DNA of 64,000 nucleotides from Aureimonas frigidaquae (GCF_001463905.1 NZ_BBWR01000010.1:121663-185662); one strand, 5' to 3'. Shown: positions 44,984 to 54,939, numbered from the stretch's first letter. Translations and numbers: made by a program. Notes: generated by a model not told the origin, from the letters alone.

Positions 44984-46491
44984 GCTGCGCGCGCTCCCAT
45001 GATGCCGGCGGCGAGAAGTTGGTCGCGGGTGGGGCTGGCCGTGCCGGGCTGGATCGGGCTTCCCTTGTAGAAGGCCATCACACGGTCCGCGAGGCCGTGG
45101 ACCTCGTCGCAATCCGACGAAACCACGATGACGGCGGCCTTGCGCGACAGTTCGCGCATCAGGGCATAGAGCTTGGCGCGCGCGCCGATATCCACCCCGA
45201 CCGTCGGTTCGGCGAAGATGTAGACATCCGATTGGCGGAACAGCCCCTTGGCGATGACGATCTTCTGCTGGTTGCCGCCGGAGAAGGCGCTGACGGGCCT
45301 GTCGAGTTCGAGCGGCTGAAGCCCGACATCCCGCGCAAGTTGTTCCGTGGCGCCCCGGTTCGATCCGAAGCGCATCATGCCCCCCGCAACGGAAGCGCGG
45401 CCCAGATGGGCGATGGTCGTGTTGAATACGACATCCTTGGTCATGGTCAGGCCTTCGGTGCGCCGATCGCCCGGCACCAGGAAGATGCCGGCCGACAGCG
45501 CATCATGCGGGCCCTTGAAGGCGCGCGGCTGGCCCTTGACCAGGAGTTGGCCGGCATCCGGCCGCATGGCCCCGAACAGGACCTTGGACAACTCGTCGAT
45601 GCCCGAGCCGACCAGGCCGAAAATGCCGAGGATCTCGCCGCGCCGCACAGACAGATCGACGCCGGAGAAATAGCTGCCACAGCCCAGCCCCCTGGTTTCC
45701 AGGAGCACCTCGCCACCGGTCGCACCGTCGCGCTCGGGGAACAGGTCGCCCGCCGCCTCGTCCAGCATGAGCTCGGGAATGGATACGTTGCGGGCACGCG
45801 CATCGGCCAGCGTCAGGGTGGCGACATTGCGACCGCCCCGGAACACCGTGAAGCGATCGGCGATCTCGAACACCTCTTCCAGCCGATGGGTGATGTAGAT
45901 GATGGAGATGCCGGCGCCCTGGAGGGTGCGCATCATTTGGAACAGGGAGGCTTTCTCGCGCTCCGTCAGGGTCGATGTCGGCTCGTCGAGCACCAGCACC
46001 TTGATATGGTCGTGGCGCAGCGCATGCAGGATGGCGACGATCTCGCGGTCGACGGCCGGCATCTCGCCGACCTGCGCATCGAGATCGATCTCGATGGGAA
46101 AGCGCTGCAGCAGCCGATGTGCCGAGGCCCGCATGGCAGCCCTGTCCATGCGGCGGAACAGGCCGGGCCGTTCGCCTTCATGGCCCAGGAAGATGTTTTC
46201 GACGCCGGTACAGTCGGGCACCAGCTCCGGGTGCTGCTGGACGGTGGCAACGCCCGCCTTGATGGCGGCGCGGGGACTGCCGAGCTCGACCTCCTGCCCG
46301 TCGATGACGATCTCACCGGCATCCTTGGTATAGACGCCGGACAGGATCTTGATCAGGGTGGACTTGCCGGCCCCGTTGATGCCGAGAAGGGCATGGATCT
46401 CCCCCCGGTCGAGGTCGAAATCGACGCCGCCCAGCGCCTGCACGGGACCGAAGCGCTTGGCGATGCCGCGCATGGTCAGGATCTTCGACAT
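44980..46491 (-). CDS. Sugar ABC transporter ATPase (RbsA type, two ABC domains)
   Basis: 503 residues, CUT2 family. Domain 1 has Walker A GINGAGKST, and Walker B VLVLDEPTSTLTERE; domain 2 has a degenerate P-loop GLVGSGIDELS, SGGNQQKIVIAKGL and FAEPTVGVDIGARAK. Domain 1's signature loop (GEMPAVDREIVAI) departs from LSGGQ, as is usual in this family. Energises sugar import with the flanking permeases and binding protein. Confidence 0.93.
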   Translation of the reverse strand: MSKILTMRGIAKRFGPVQALGGVDFDLDRGEIHALLGINGAGKSTLIKILSGVYTKDAGEIVIDGQEVELGSPRAAIKAGVATVQQHPELVPDCTGVENIFLGHEGERPGLFRRMDRAAMRASAHRLLQRFPIEIDLDAQVGEMPAVDREIVAILHALRHDHIKVLVLDEPTSTLTEREKASLFQMMRTLQGAGISIIYITHRLEEVFEIADRFTVFRGGRNVATLTLADARARNVSIPELMLDEAAGDLFPERDGATGGEVLLETRGLGCGSYFSGVDLSVRRGEILGIFGLVGSGIDELSKVLFGAMRPDAGQLLVKGQPRAFKGPHDALSAGIFLVPGDRRTEGLTMTKDVVFNTTIAHLGRASVAGGMMRFGSNRGATEQLARDVGLQPLELDRPVSAFSGGNQQKIVIAKGLFRQSDVYIFAEPTVGVDIGARAKLYALMRELSRKAAVIVVSSDCDEVHGLADRVMAFYKGSPIQPGTASPTRDQLLAAGIMGARAA

Positions 46492-46562
46492 GGGCTCCCC
46501 CCCTCCTCATCGGGCGGGAGACGGCGCATGGGGCGCCGCCTCCCCTTGTTGCAGGGGTCTCG

Positions 46563-47588
46563 TCAGAGGACCCGGTTCCAACCGAGCTTGGCGGCCTCGC
46601 CGGGCTGGTCGTAATTGTCCGGGATCTCGATGTCGGCCAGGCTTTCCTGCGTCACCGCGTAGGACGGGGTGATCACGAAGCGCGGGGCCTTGCGGCCGGC
46701 GATCACTTCATGCGCGAAGAAGGCGTTCATATAGGCCATTTCGTAGAAGCTCTGGGCGAGCGTCAGGGCGAAGGGCGAGCCTGCCTGGATGTATTCGAAG
46801 GACTGCGCGCCGCCGTCGATGCCGGTGATGAACACATCCCGGTTGGCCGCGCGGATCGCCAGCGTGCCTTCCGATGCCGCACCGTCCCAGGCGCACCAGA
46901 TGGCGTTGAGCTCGGGATTGGCCGTCAGGATATTGTCCACCACCTGGCGGGGCGTCGTGGTGCCGCCGAGCGCGAAGGCGATCTCGGACACGATCTCGAT
47001 GTCCGGGTAGCGCATGAAGACGGACTTGGCGCCCAGCGTGCGCTGGTCCCAGGACTCGTTGGACGGCAGGCAGACCATGGCAACCTTGCCCTTGCCCTGC
47101 AGCCGGTCGGCAATGTACTGCGCGCCATAGGAGCCCAGGCCGAAATTGTTGGACATGGCCGTGGAGGTGACCGTGGTGTTCGGCACGTAGCTGTCACCGC
47201 AGAAGATCGGGATGCCGGAGGCAACGGCTGCCTGGACCGCCGGCGCGATGGCGGCGGCGTCGGCCGGGGTTATGAAGATCGCCGCGGGCTTGGACGCCAC
47301 GAAGGCGGCGATCTGGTCGGCCTGCTTCTTCACGTCGTAATTGGCGTCCGCGATGGTCAGCGTACCGCCCAGGCGGCTTACCGCATCCTCGTAGCCGGCC
47401 ACGATGTGGCGGCCCGATTCCCAGACCGTCCAGCCGAGCGAGGCGCAGAACTGCGCATCCTGCGCGAAGGCGAAGTTGGGCCGCGCGAGCGCCGCGGCCA
47501 CCGTCATCGCGGCCGCGCCGCTCAGGAAGCCGCGGCGGCTCAGGCGGAGCCCTGCGGCTTGCGGGCTGTTGTCGTCGAATTCAGTCAT
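46563..47588 (-). CDS. Sugar ABC transporter substrate-binding protein (Tat signal)
   Basis: 341 residues from ATG at 47588 with GGGAGGACAG upstream. LSRRGFLSGAAAM is a twin-arginine signal and AFAQ the probable cleavage site. Mature part is a periplasmic-binding family 4/ribose type protein (KKQADQIAAFVASKPAAIFI, NAIWCAWDGAASEGTLAIRA). The Tat signal indicates export of a folded protein. It precedes the RbsA/RbsC genes by about 70 bases. Confidence 0.88.
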   Translation of the reverse strand: MTEFDDNSPQAAGLRLSRRGFLSGAAAMTVAAALARPNFAFAQDAQFCASLGWTVWESGRHIVAGYEDAVSRLGGTLTIADANYDVKKQADQIAAFVASKPAAIFITPADAAAIAPAVQAAVASGIPIFCGDSYVPNTTVTSTAMSNNFGLGSYGAQYIADRLQGKGKVAMVCLPSNESWDQRTLGAKSVFMRYPDIEIVSEIAFALGGTTTPRQVVDNILTANPELNAIWCAWDGAASEGTLAIRAANRDVFITGIDGGAQSFEYIQAGSPFALTLAQSFYEMAYMNAFFAHEVIAGRKAPRFVITPSYAVTQESLADIEIPDNYDQPGEAAKLGWNRVL

Positions 47589-47644
47589 GTCTGTCCTCCC
47601 AGATGAAACGGACGGCGACCCGCCGTCCGGCATGCGACCGCCGG

Positions 47645-48757
47645 TCAGGCCGACTGGCGGAGAATCTCGTGATATTCCTCACGCGTCGGGATCCGCGGAT
47701 TGGTTCCGTGGCAGTGATCCTTGAGCGCCTCGCCGCTGACATGCGCCATGATCGGCTCGTTCACGCCCATGGCCGACAGGCCCGAGGGCAGCCCGATATC
47801 GCGCGAAAGTTCGGCGATGACCGTGTCCGGCTCACCGCCCAGAATGTCGTAAAGGATCTGCCACTTGCCGCCGATCGCCGGGCGGTTGAAGCGCAGCACG
47901 GCCGGCATCAGCACCGCGTTCAGCGTGCCATGATGCAGGTTCAGCTCCCGGACGGCGCCCAGCGGATGGGTCAGCGCATGAACGGCGCCCAGCCCCTTCT
48001 GGAACGCCATGGCGCCTTCCAGGGCGCACATCATCATTTCCCAGCGCGCCTGCCGGTCCCCGCCGTCGCGCACGGCCGTCCGGATGGCGCCGATGCCCCG
48101 CTTGAGCCCGTCCAGCGCGATGGCGTCCGCCGGCGGATTGACGGACGGCGCCATGTAGGTTTCCAGGCAGTGCGAGATGGCATCCATGCCGGTCGCCGCC
48201 GTCAGAAGCGGGGGCAGGCCGTAAGTCAGTTCCGGATCGCACAGCGCCACGGAGGGCAGCATATGCGGGCTGACGATTCCGAGCTTGCGCCCTTCCGCGG
48301 TGATGATCACCGCCGCGCGGCCGACTTCCGAACCCGTGCCGGAGGTCGTCGGCACCGCCACCATGGGGCAGATACGCCCGTGGATCTTCTGAACGCCGCC
48401 GGCCACGGCCGTGTACTGAGCGAGCGGCCCCTCATGCCCCGACAGGAGGCGTACCGCCTTGGCGAGATCGATGGACGAGCCGCCGCCCAGACCCACGATG
48501 CCATCGCACCCGGCCGCGCCATAGGCCGCGAAGGCGGCGTCGACGGCGTCTTCGGTCGGATTGGCCGGCGTGTCGGAAAACACCGCCGGGCGCTCCGCGA
48601 ACAGCGCCAGGACGCGTTCCACCAGGCCGCTGGCCACGAGGCCACGATCGGTGACCACCAGCGGCCGGACGACACCCAGCCCCTCCAGAATCGCCGGGAG
48701 CTTGCCGATGGCGCCTTCGTCGAATTCGACGCGGGTCAGATAGGTGATGAGAGCCAT
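47645..48757 (-). CDS. Iron-containing alcohol dehydrogenase
   Basis: 370 residues of the Fe-ADH family: GLGGGSSIDLAKAV (NAD site), VPTTSGTGSEV, TGMDAISHCLETY and GAVHALTHPLGAV with metal-binding His residues. In a deoxysugar pathway it could reduce lactaldehyde, but related enzymes oxidise other diols or reduce maleylacetate. ATG at 48757; first gene of the minus-strand operon, divergent from the GntR gene. Confidence 0.85.
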   Translation of the reverse strand: MALITYLTRVEFDEGAIGKLPAILEGLGVVRPLVVTDRGLVASGLVERVLALFAERPAVFSDTPANPTEDAVDAAFAAYGAAGCDGIVGLGGGSSIDLAKAVRLLSGHEGPLAQYTAVAGGVQKIHGRICPMVAVPTTSGTGSEVGRAAVIITAEGRKLGIVSPHMLPSVALCDPELTYGLPPLLTAATGMDAISHCLETYMAPSVNPPADAIALDGLKRGIGAIRTAVRDGGDRQARWEMMMCALEGAMAFQKGLGAVHALTHPLGAVRELNLHHGTLNAVLMPAVLRFNRPAIGGKWQILYDILGGEPDTVIAELSRDIGLPSGLSAMGVNEPIMAHVSGEALKDHCHGTNPRIPTREEYHEILRQSA

Positions 48758-49046
48758 GGGCCGCACGCTTTCCGGTCTTGAACATACAGGTGTGGCGCCC
48801 CGCCGGACATGACGGGGCCAGGCCGCGGACAGGCCGAAAGGCGCCGCCTGCGGAGGGTGAATCGTCGGGTTGTCTATGCTGTCGCGCCGGGGCCGTACCT
48901 CCCGGCACCCGCTATGGCGCCCTCCCCGCGCCGTCTGGATATGCAGTAACGAATTGCGCCTTGCGCCGTCAACCGATATATGAGTTATTGAAGCCAGAGC
49001 AGAAAAAAATTGTCAACACGCCGCTCGCGAAACTTTGGATTTCCCT
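48758..49046. promoter_or_regulatory. Divergent regulatory region of module B
   Basis: 289 bases between the Fe-ADH gene and the GntR gene. The right third turns AT-rich. GTCAAC occurs twice (48968-48973 and 49012-49017) in that part; these may be regulator half-sites but the evidence is weak. No clear promoter hexamer pair was identified. Confidence 0.4.
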
Positions 49047-49760
49047 ATGAACAAAGGACTGGAAGCGGATTTGGAGGCGAAATCCGCGCCGGAGAAGCCG
49101 GTTCTGAAAGCGGAACAGATATATGAGTTTCTGCGAGATGCGATCGTTCGGCTGCGGATGGTGCCGGGTTCGGTGATCTCGGAGAAGGAACTCTGCCTGC
49201 AATATGGCGTGTCGCGCACGCCGGTCCGCGAGGCCTTGAAGCGGCTGGCCGACGAAGACCTCGTGGACGTCTTTCCCCATTCCGGGACCTACGTGTCGAA
49301 GATTTCCTTCGACGTGGCGGAAGAGGGTTTCGTCATCCGCCGCGCGCTGGAGATCGAAAGCATCCGCCGCGCCGTCGCCTTCGTGCGGGACGAGGATGTG
49401 GTTCGGCTGAACGGGCTGATCGGCGATATGCGCGACATTCTCGATCGCGGGGCGCTGCACGAATATATCGAGGTGGACGACGCCTTCCACAGCGCCATTG
49501 CCGGCATCAGCCAATATCCGCGCATCTGGAAGTTCATCAACCTCGTCAAGGCGCATCTGGACCGCATGCGCCAGTTGTCCGCGCCAGTCCCGGGCCATCT
49601 GGCCGACGTGACCGAGCAGCACGCGGCCATCGTCAGCGCGATCGAGCGCCGCAATGCCGACCAGGCCGAGCTCGCCATGAAGATCCACCTGGAAGCATCC
49701 TTCGCGGTGATGAGCGCGATGTACGAGGAAGGCCGTTACTTCAAACGGAAGGTAAGCTGA
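49047..49760 (+). CDS. FadR-type GntR regulator (module B)
   Basis: 237 residues from ATG at 49047. Winged helix with VISEKELCLQYGVSRTPVREALKRL (DNA-recognition part), then an FCD domain (RRALEIESIRRAVAF, EQHAAIVSAIERRNADQAEL). Sits at the centre of two divergent operons and shares an overlapping stop/start (TGATG) with the dehydratase gene, so it is autoregulated in that operon and probably controls both arms. Confidence 0.88.
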   Translation: MNKGLEADLEAKSAPEKPVLKAEQIYEFLRDAIVRLRMVPGSVISEKELCLQYGVSRTPVREALKRLADEDLVDVFPHSGTYVSKISFDVAEEGFVIRRALEIESIRRAVAFVRDEDVVRLNGLIGDMRDILDRGALHEYIEVDDAFHSAIAGISQYPRIWKFINLVKAHLDRMRQLSAPVPGHLADVTEQHAAIVSAIERRNADQAELAMKIHLEASFAVMSAMYEEGRYFKRKVS

Positions 49761-51304
49761 TGCTGGATACGCTTGAGGCCCTGTCACCGTTGATCCGCAT
49801 GCACCAGGACGACAATGTCGCCGTAGCCCGCGTCACGGTGGATCCCGCCGTCACGCCGATCTGCGGCGGCACGCCCCTCCGCGAGCGCGTCACGCAAGGG
49901 CACAAGGTGGCCTTGCGCGATATTGCCGAGGGCGAGGCGGTTCTGAAATACGGCCAGACCATCGGTTTTGCGAGCCGGCCGATCGCAGTCGGCAGCCTGG
50001 TCCACACCCACAATCTGGCCATGGGCGATCTCGAACTCACCCATGAATTCTGCGCCGGGGCGCGGGAGCCGGATCTGGTGCCGGAGGCCGAGCGCGCCAG
50101 CTTCATGGGGTATCTGCGGCCCGACGGGCGCGTGGGCACGCGCAACTACCTGGCCATCGTTTCGTCGGTGAACTGCTCGGCCACCGTGGCCCGTGCCGTG
50201 GCCGCGCATTTCGCCCCGGCGACCGGCCGCCTCGACGCCTTCGCCGATGTGGATGGGATCATCGCCCTGACCCATGGCGGCGGCTGTGCGCTCAACACGC
50301 AGGAAGAAGGCTACCTCTACCTGACACGGGTCCTGGCCGGCTACGCGACGCACCCCAATGTGGGCGCCGTCCTGATGATCGGGCTCGGCTGCGAGACGAA
50401 CCAGATTCCGCTTCTCCTGAAGAAACACGGCCTGTCCGAAGGGCCTCTGTTCCGCACCATGACCATTCAGGGCACGGGCGGCACCCGCGCAACGATCGAG
50501 GCCGGCATCTCTGCCGTCGAGGACATGCTGCCCGCGCTCGATGCGAACCGGCGCACGCGCCAATCGGCCGAACATCTGACGCTGGCGCTCGAATGCGGCG
50601 GATCGGACGGCTATTCCGGCATCTCCGCCAACCCGGCCCTCGGCTATGCCTCGGACCTCCTGGTGCGCCATGGCGGCACGACCGTCCTTGCCGAGACGCC
50701 GGAAATCTATGGCGCGGAACATTTGCTCACCCGGCGGGCGGCCACGCCCGCCGTCGCCCAGAAGCTCCTCGACCGCATCGACTGGTGGCGCGACTATGCC
50801 CAGCGCGGCAAGGCCGAGTTGAACAACAACCCGTCCCACGGGAACAAGGCGGGTGGCCTGACCACCATTCTGGAAAAATCGCTCGGCGCCGTCGCCAAGG
50901 GCGGGGCATCGCGCCTCAACGCGGTCTACGAATATGCCGAGCCGATCGACAGCCACGGCTTCGTCTTCATGGATACGCCGGGCTACGATCCCGTGGCGGT
51001 CACGGGCCAGGTGGCCGGCGGATGCAACATCATCTGCTTCACCACGGGGCGCGGCTCGGTGTCGGGTTTCAAACCCGCACCGTCTCTCAAGCTGGCCACC
51101 AATACGCCGATGTTCGAGCGCATGCGCGAGGATATGGACATCGACTGCGGGACCGTCGTGACCGGGCAGGAAACCATTGAGGAGGTCGGCACCAGGATCT
51201 TCCACGCGATCCTTGCCGCAGCGTCCGGCGAGCCGACGAAAAGCGAGATATTCGACTACGGCGACAACGAGTTCGTGCCCTGGCAGGTCGGCGCCGTGAT
51301 GTGA
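49760..51304 (+). CDS. UxaA-family sugar acid dehydratase (altronate dehydratase-like)
   Basis: 514 residues: an N-terminal SAF domain (~12-95; PLRERVTQGHKVALRDI) and a C-terminal D-galactarate dehydratase domain with RVGTRNYLAIVSSVNCSATV, THGGGC, GLGCETNQI, GNKAGGLTTILEKSLGAVAK and DMDIDCGTV. The family dehydrates altronate, galactarate and related acids to 2-keto-3-deoxy acids, using Fe. Here it would act on the acid produced by the AKR and lactonase. Full-length, with both domains. Confidence 0.87.
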   Translation: MLDTLEALSPLIRMHQDDNVAVARVTVDPAVTPICGGTPLRERVTQGHKVALRDIAEGEAVLKYGQTIGFASRPIAVGSLVHTHNLAMGDLELTHEFCAGAREPDLVPEAERASFMGYLRPDGRVGTRNYLAIVSSVNCSATVARAVAAHFAPATGRLDAFADVDGIIALTHGGGCALNTQEEGYLYLTRVLAGYATHPNVGAVLMIGLGCETNQIPLLLKKHGLSEGPLFRTMTIQGTGGTRATIEAGISAVEDMLPALDANRRTRQSAEHLTLALECGGSDGYSGISANPALGYASDLLVRHGGTTVLAETPEIYGAEHLLTRRAATPAVAQKLLDRIDWWRDYAQRGKAELNNNPSHGNKAGGLTTILEKSLGAVAKGGASRLNAVYEYAEPIDSHGFVFMDTPGYDPVAVTGQVAGGCNIICFTTGRGSVSGFKPAPSLKLATNTPMFERMREDMDIDCGTVVTGQETIEEVGTRIFHAILAAASGEPTKSEIFDYGDNEFVPWQVGAVM

Positions 51305-51363
51305 GGAATTGCGGGCCGTGCGGCCGCGCCATGTCGCGCGCCACCGGCCCTGGGAGGAAGAGC

Positions 51364-52938
51364 ATGACCGAACTGAAGACAAGCTACGACATCGTCATCA
51401 TCGGCGCCGGCGTCGGCGGCGGAGCGCTGGCCAACGCGCTGGCGGCGCCGGGCCGCGAGATCCTGATGATCGAACGCGGGCCACGCCTCCCGCGTGAGCC
51501 CGACAATTGGAGCGTCGACGCCGTTTTTCACAAGCGCAAATATGCGACGCGGGAGCAGTGGCGCGACAGGGACGGAAACTTCTTCAGCCCCAGCACCTAT
51601 TACTATGTCGGCGGCAACTCCAAGTTCTTCGGCGCCGCGACGGTGCGCTTCCGCAAGGAGGATTTCGAGGATCTGCAGCATGAGGGTGGCGTCGCGCCGG
51701 CATGGCCCGTCTCCTACGACACGTTCGAGCCCTATTATGCCCGCGCCGAACGGTTGATGGGCACGCATGGCCAGGCCGGGCTGGACCCGATCGAGCCGCC
51801 GCGCTCGGGCCCCATGCCCTTCCCGGCCATCGGCCACGAGCCGGAGATCGCCTGGTTCGAACAGAAGCTGCGCGGCAAGGGGCTCCATCCCTTTCCGCTG
51901 CCCATCGCCATCGACTACCATGATGGCGGAAGCTGCGCGCGCTGCCGGACCTGCGACGGTTTTGCCTGCAAGATCGGCGCCAAGGGCGATGCCGAGGTAC
52001 GGCTGATCAACCCTGCCCTCGCCAAGGGCGGCGTCACCCTGATCACGGAAGCGCTGGTCCACCGCCTCGTGACCGATCCGTCCGGTCGGCGGGTGTCGGC
52101 GGTCGAGTTCGACCACGAGGGCGAGCGGCGCAGCGTGACGGCCAAGATCGTCGTCTCCGCGGCTGGCGCCATCAACTCCGCCGCGCTCCTCCTGCGCTCG
52201 CGCAACGACAAGCACCCGAACGGCATCGGCAACAACACGTCCGACCAGCTCGGGCGGAACTACATGGCCCATAACAACACGGCCATGATGGCGATTTCTC
52301 CCTTCAAGAAGAATCGCGTGACCTTCCAGAAATCGATGGCGATCAACGATTTCTACCTGGCGAACAATGAGCGCCCCTACCCACTCGGCAATATCCAGGG
52401 CCTCGGCAAGCTGCAGGCCGGCATGTTGACCGCCAGCGTCAAATGGGCGCCCGAAAGCATGATGGCGCTCTTCGCGGAACGCTCGGTCGACTGGTGGCTG
52501 ATGTCGGAAGACCTGCCCGACCCGGAGAACCGCGTGAGCGTCGATCCGGACGGCACGATCCGCCTCGCCTATACGCCCAACAATCTTACCGCGCATAATG
52601 AGCTTGTGCAGGTCTGGACGCGCATGATGCGCCGGCTCGGCTACCCGCTCGTCATCACGCAGAAAATGGACATCAAGGTCTCCATGCACCAATGCGGCAC
52701 GGCGCGGTTCGGCAAGGACCCCGCCACCTCGGTGCTGGATACGGACTGCAAGGTCTGGGACGTCGACAATCTTTATGTCGTCGATGCCTCGTTCCTGCCC
52801 TCGTCGACCGGCTTCAACCCGTCCTTGACGATCGTGGCGCAGGCCCTGCGCACATCCGAGCGCATCCTTTGGGAGCTCGGCGAAACCGTGCCCGTCACCG
52901 ACCCCGTCGAGCGTGTCTCCGACGCGGTCGCCGCCTGA
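51364..52938 (+). CDS. GMC-family flavoprotein oxidoreductase
   Basis: 524 residues from ATG at 51364 (GGAGG upstream). FAD site DIVIIGAGVGGGALANALAA near residue 10; Cys-rich segment GSCARCRTCDGFACKIGAKG near 195; GMC C-terminal domain with MHQCGTARFGKDP and VVDASFLPSSTGFNPSLTI. No signal peptide, so cytoplasmic or peripheral, and no cytochrome or small subunit gene nearby. Probably oxidises a hydroxyl of the sugar or polyol; electron acceptor unknown. Confidence 0.82.
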   Translation: MTELKTSYDIVIIGAGVGGGALANALAAPGREILMIERGPRLPREPDNWSVDAVFHKRKYATREQWRDRDGNFFSPSTYYYVGGNSKFFGAATVRFRKEDFEDLQHEGGVAPAWPVSYDTFEPYYARAERLMGTHGQAGLDPIEPPRSGPMPFPAIGHEPEIAWFEQKLRGKGLHPFPLPIAIDYHDGGSCARCRTCDGFACKIGAKGDAEVRLINPALAKGGVTLITEALVHRLVTDPSGRRVSAVEFDHEGERRSVTAKIVVSAAGAINSAALLLRSRNDKHPNGIGNNTSDQLGRNYMAHNNTAMMAISPFKKNRVTFQKSMAINDFYLANNERPYPLGNIQGLGKLQAGMLTASVKWAPESMMALFAERSVDWWLMSEDLPDPENRVSVDPDGTIRLAYTPNNLTAHNELVQVWTRMMRRLGYPLVITQKMDIKVSMHQCGTARFGKDPATSVLDTDCKVWDVDNLYVVDASFLPSSTGFNPSLTIVAQALRTSERILWELGETVPVTDPVERVSDAVAA

Positions 52939-52976
52939 AACATCCTGTAGAGCATTGTCCGGGAGGGACACTTAGC

Positions 52977-53786
52977 ATGGCCGACAACACACGCGATTAC
53001 ACGCGGCTGTTCGATCTGACGGGGCGCAAGGCCATCGTCACGGGAGGGTCGCGCGGCATCGGGCGCGCCCTGGCGCAGGCACTTGCCGCGCACGGCGCAG
53101 ACGTGGCGATCGTCGTCCGGTCCACCATGGCGCAGGCTGAAAGCCTGGCCAAGACGCTCAACGAAGCGTCCCCGAACGGGGCCGGCGACAGCTTCGCCAT
53201 AAAGGCCGACGTGTCCGATCCGGACGATGTCGAGCGTATGGCGGCGGCGGTCGAGGCGCGGTGGGGCCGTGCGGACATCCTCGTCAACAATGCCGGCATC
53301 GTTCTGCCGGGCAATGCCGAAGACTACCCGCTCAGCCAGTGGCGTGAGACGATGAGCGTCAATCTGGATGGCGTCTTCCTGGTCAGCCAGGCCATCGGCC
53401 GGATGATGATCCGGCAGAAATCCGGCTCCATCATCAATATCGGCTCGATGTCCGGGCGGATCGTCAACTGGCCCTTCCGCCATGCGGCCTACAACGTCTC
53501 CAAGGCGGCGGTGCACATGCTGACCAAGTGCCTCGCCACCGAATGGGCCGAGCACAATGTGCGCGTCAACGCCCTTGCCCCCGGCTACATCATGACCGAG
53601 CTGACGGAAGAAGTGCTGCGCGAGCATCCCGATGTCGTCACCCAGCATTGGGCCGCTGGCGCCGTGCAGAACCGTATCGGCAGCGTCGACGAGCTGGCCG
53701 GCGCGGTGATTTACCTGGCGAGCGACGCCTCCTCCTTTACGACGGGCGAAATCCACACCGTGGATGGCGGCCTGACGCTGCGCTGA
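52977..53786 (+). CDS. SDR-family oxidoreductase (module B)
   Basis: 269 residues from ATG at 52977 (GGGAGGGA upstream). TGGSRGIG near residue 23, NNAGIV, SMSGRIVNWPFRHAAYNVSK with catalytic Tyr/Lys and APGYIMTELTEE. Typical classical SDR. By context it may oxidise a 2-keto-3-deoxy acid or interconvert a ketose and polyol; no direct evidence. Confidence 0.87.
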   Translation: MADNTRDYTRLFDLTGRKAIVTGGSRGIGRALAQALAAHGADVAIVVRSTMAQAESLAKTLNEASPNGAGDSFAIKADVSDPDDVERMAAAVEARWGRADILVNNAGIVLPGNAEDYPLSQWRETMSVNLDGVFLVSQAIGRMMIRQKSGSIINIGSMSGRIVNWPFRHAAYNVSKAAVHMLTKCLATEWAEHNVRVNALAPGYIMTELTEEVLREHPDVVTQHWAAGAVQNRIGSVDELAGAVIYLASDASSFTTGEIHTVDGGLTLR

Positions 53787-53814
53787 ACTCCTGCTTCCTT
53801 CGGAGACGAATTTC

Positions 53815-54909
53815 ATGACTCAACGTGGCTACGGCGGACCGCTCCGCTATGTCCAGGGCCCCGGCGTCATCGCCGATCTCGGCCGCTATGTCGCGCCGCT
53901 CGGCGCGCGCACCCTCGTCATCATGGACGCATTCTTCTGGGACAGCTTGCGTCCCGAGCTGGAAGCGGCGCTGTCCGGCGCCGGCGTGACGGCGCAGTTC
54001 GTGCGGTTCGGCGGCGAATCCTCGCAGGTCGAGATCGATCGCTGCACCGCCGCGGGGCGTGAGATCGACGCCGCGTCGGTCGTCGGCATCGGTGGCGGCA
54101 AAGCGCTGGATACGGCCAAGATCACCGCCTTCAACATCGGCGCGCGGATCGTAACCGTGCCGACCATCGCCTCGACGGATTCGCCCACGAGCTCGCTCGG
54201 CGTCGTCTATACGCCCGACGGCGTCTACGAGCATGTGGTCCGCTGCGGCCGCAACCCCGATGTGGTGCTGGTCGACAGCGCGCTGATCGTCCAGGCGCCG
54301 GCGCGCTTCCTGGCCGCGGGCATGGGCGATGCGCTCTCCACCTTCTACGAGGCGCGCTCCAACATCGAGAGCCGCTCGAAGAATTATATCGGCGATGGCT
54401 ATGCCTGCACGCTCGCCGGCTACCAGATCGCACAGGCCTGCCACGAAACGCTGATGCGCGATGGCCGCGCGGCCTATGTGGCGGCGAAAGGCGGCCGGCT
54501 GACCGGCGCGGTCGAGAACATCATCGAGGCCAACACCCTCCTGTCCGGGCTCGGCTTCGAGAATTGCGGCGTGTCGGGCGCGCACGGCATTCACGATGCG
54601 CTCACCGTCCTGGAGCCGACCCATCATTTCCTGCACGGGGAAAAAGTGGCCTTCGGCATTCTGTGCCTTCTGGTCCTGGAGAACCGGCCGCCGGAAGAGT
54701 TCGACGCCGCCGCCGCCTTCTGCCGCGACATCGGCCTGCCGACCACCCTGGCGGACCTTGGCCTCACCGACCTCTCCGCCGCCGACATGGCGCGGGTCGG
54801 CCAGGCGGCCATGCTGCCGACCAACGTGATCCACTCCGTCCCGGTGGAGCTGACCGCAACCGCCATCGCGGATGCGATCTTCACGGCGAGTGCCCGCGCG
54901 GGGGGTTGA
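53815..54909 (+). CDS. GldA-type (glycerol dehydrogenase-like) dehydrogenase
   Basis: 364 residues: VVGIGGGKALDTAKITAFNI, TVPTIASTDSPTSSLGVVYT, MGDALSTFYEAR, and HGIHDALTVLEPTHHFLHGE with Zn-binding His residues, as in the glycerol dehydrogenase branch of the iron-containing ADH superfamily. It probably acts on a short polyol or hydroxy-ketone released by the pathway. ATG at 53815 with CGGAG upstream; last gene of the plus-strand module B operon. Confidence 0.85.
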   Translation: MTQRGYGGPLRYVQGPGVIADLGRYVAPLGARTLVIMDAFFWDSLRPELEAALSGAGVTAQFVRFGGESSQVEIDRCTAAGREIDAASVVGIGGGKALDTAKITAFNIGARIVTVPTIASTDSPTSSLGVVYTPDGVYEHVVRCGRNPDVVLVDSALIVQAPARFLAAGMGDALSTFYEARSNIESRSKNYIGDGYACTLAGYQIAQACHETLMRDGRAAYVAAKGGRLTGAVENIIEANTLLSGLGFENCGVSGAHGIHDALTVLEPTHHFLHGEKVAFGILCLLVLENRPPEEFDAAAAFCRDIGLPTTLADLGLTDLSAADMARVGQAAMLPTNVIHSVPVELTATAIADAIFTASARAGG

Positions 54910-54939
54910 CCCCCCGCGCGCCGCTCGTTTGCCGCCGGG

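Noticed and set aside
49784..51382. 532-codon minus-strand frame opposite the UxaA-type gene
   Set aside because: Antisense shadow; no ribosome-binding site or recognisable domain.
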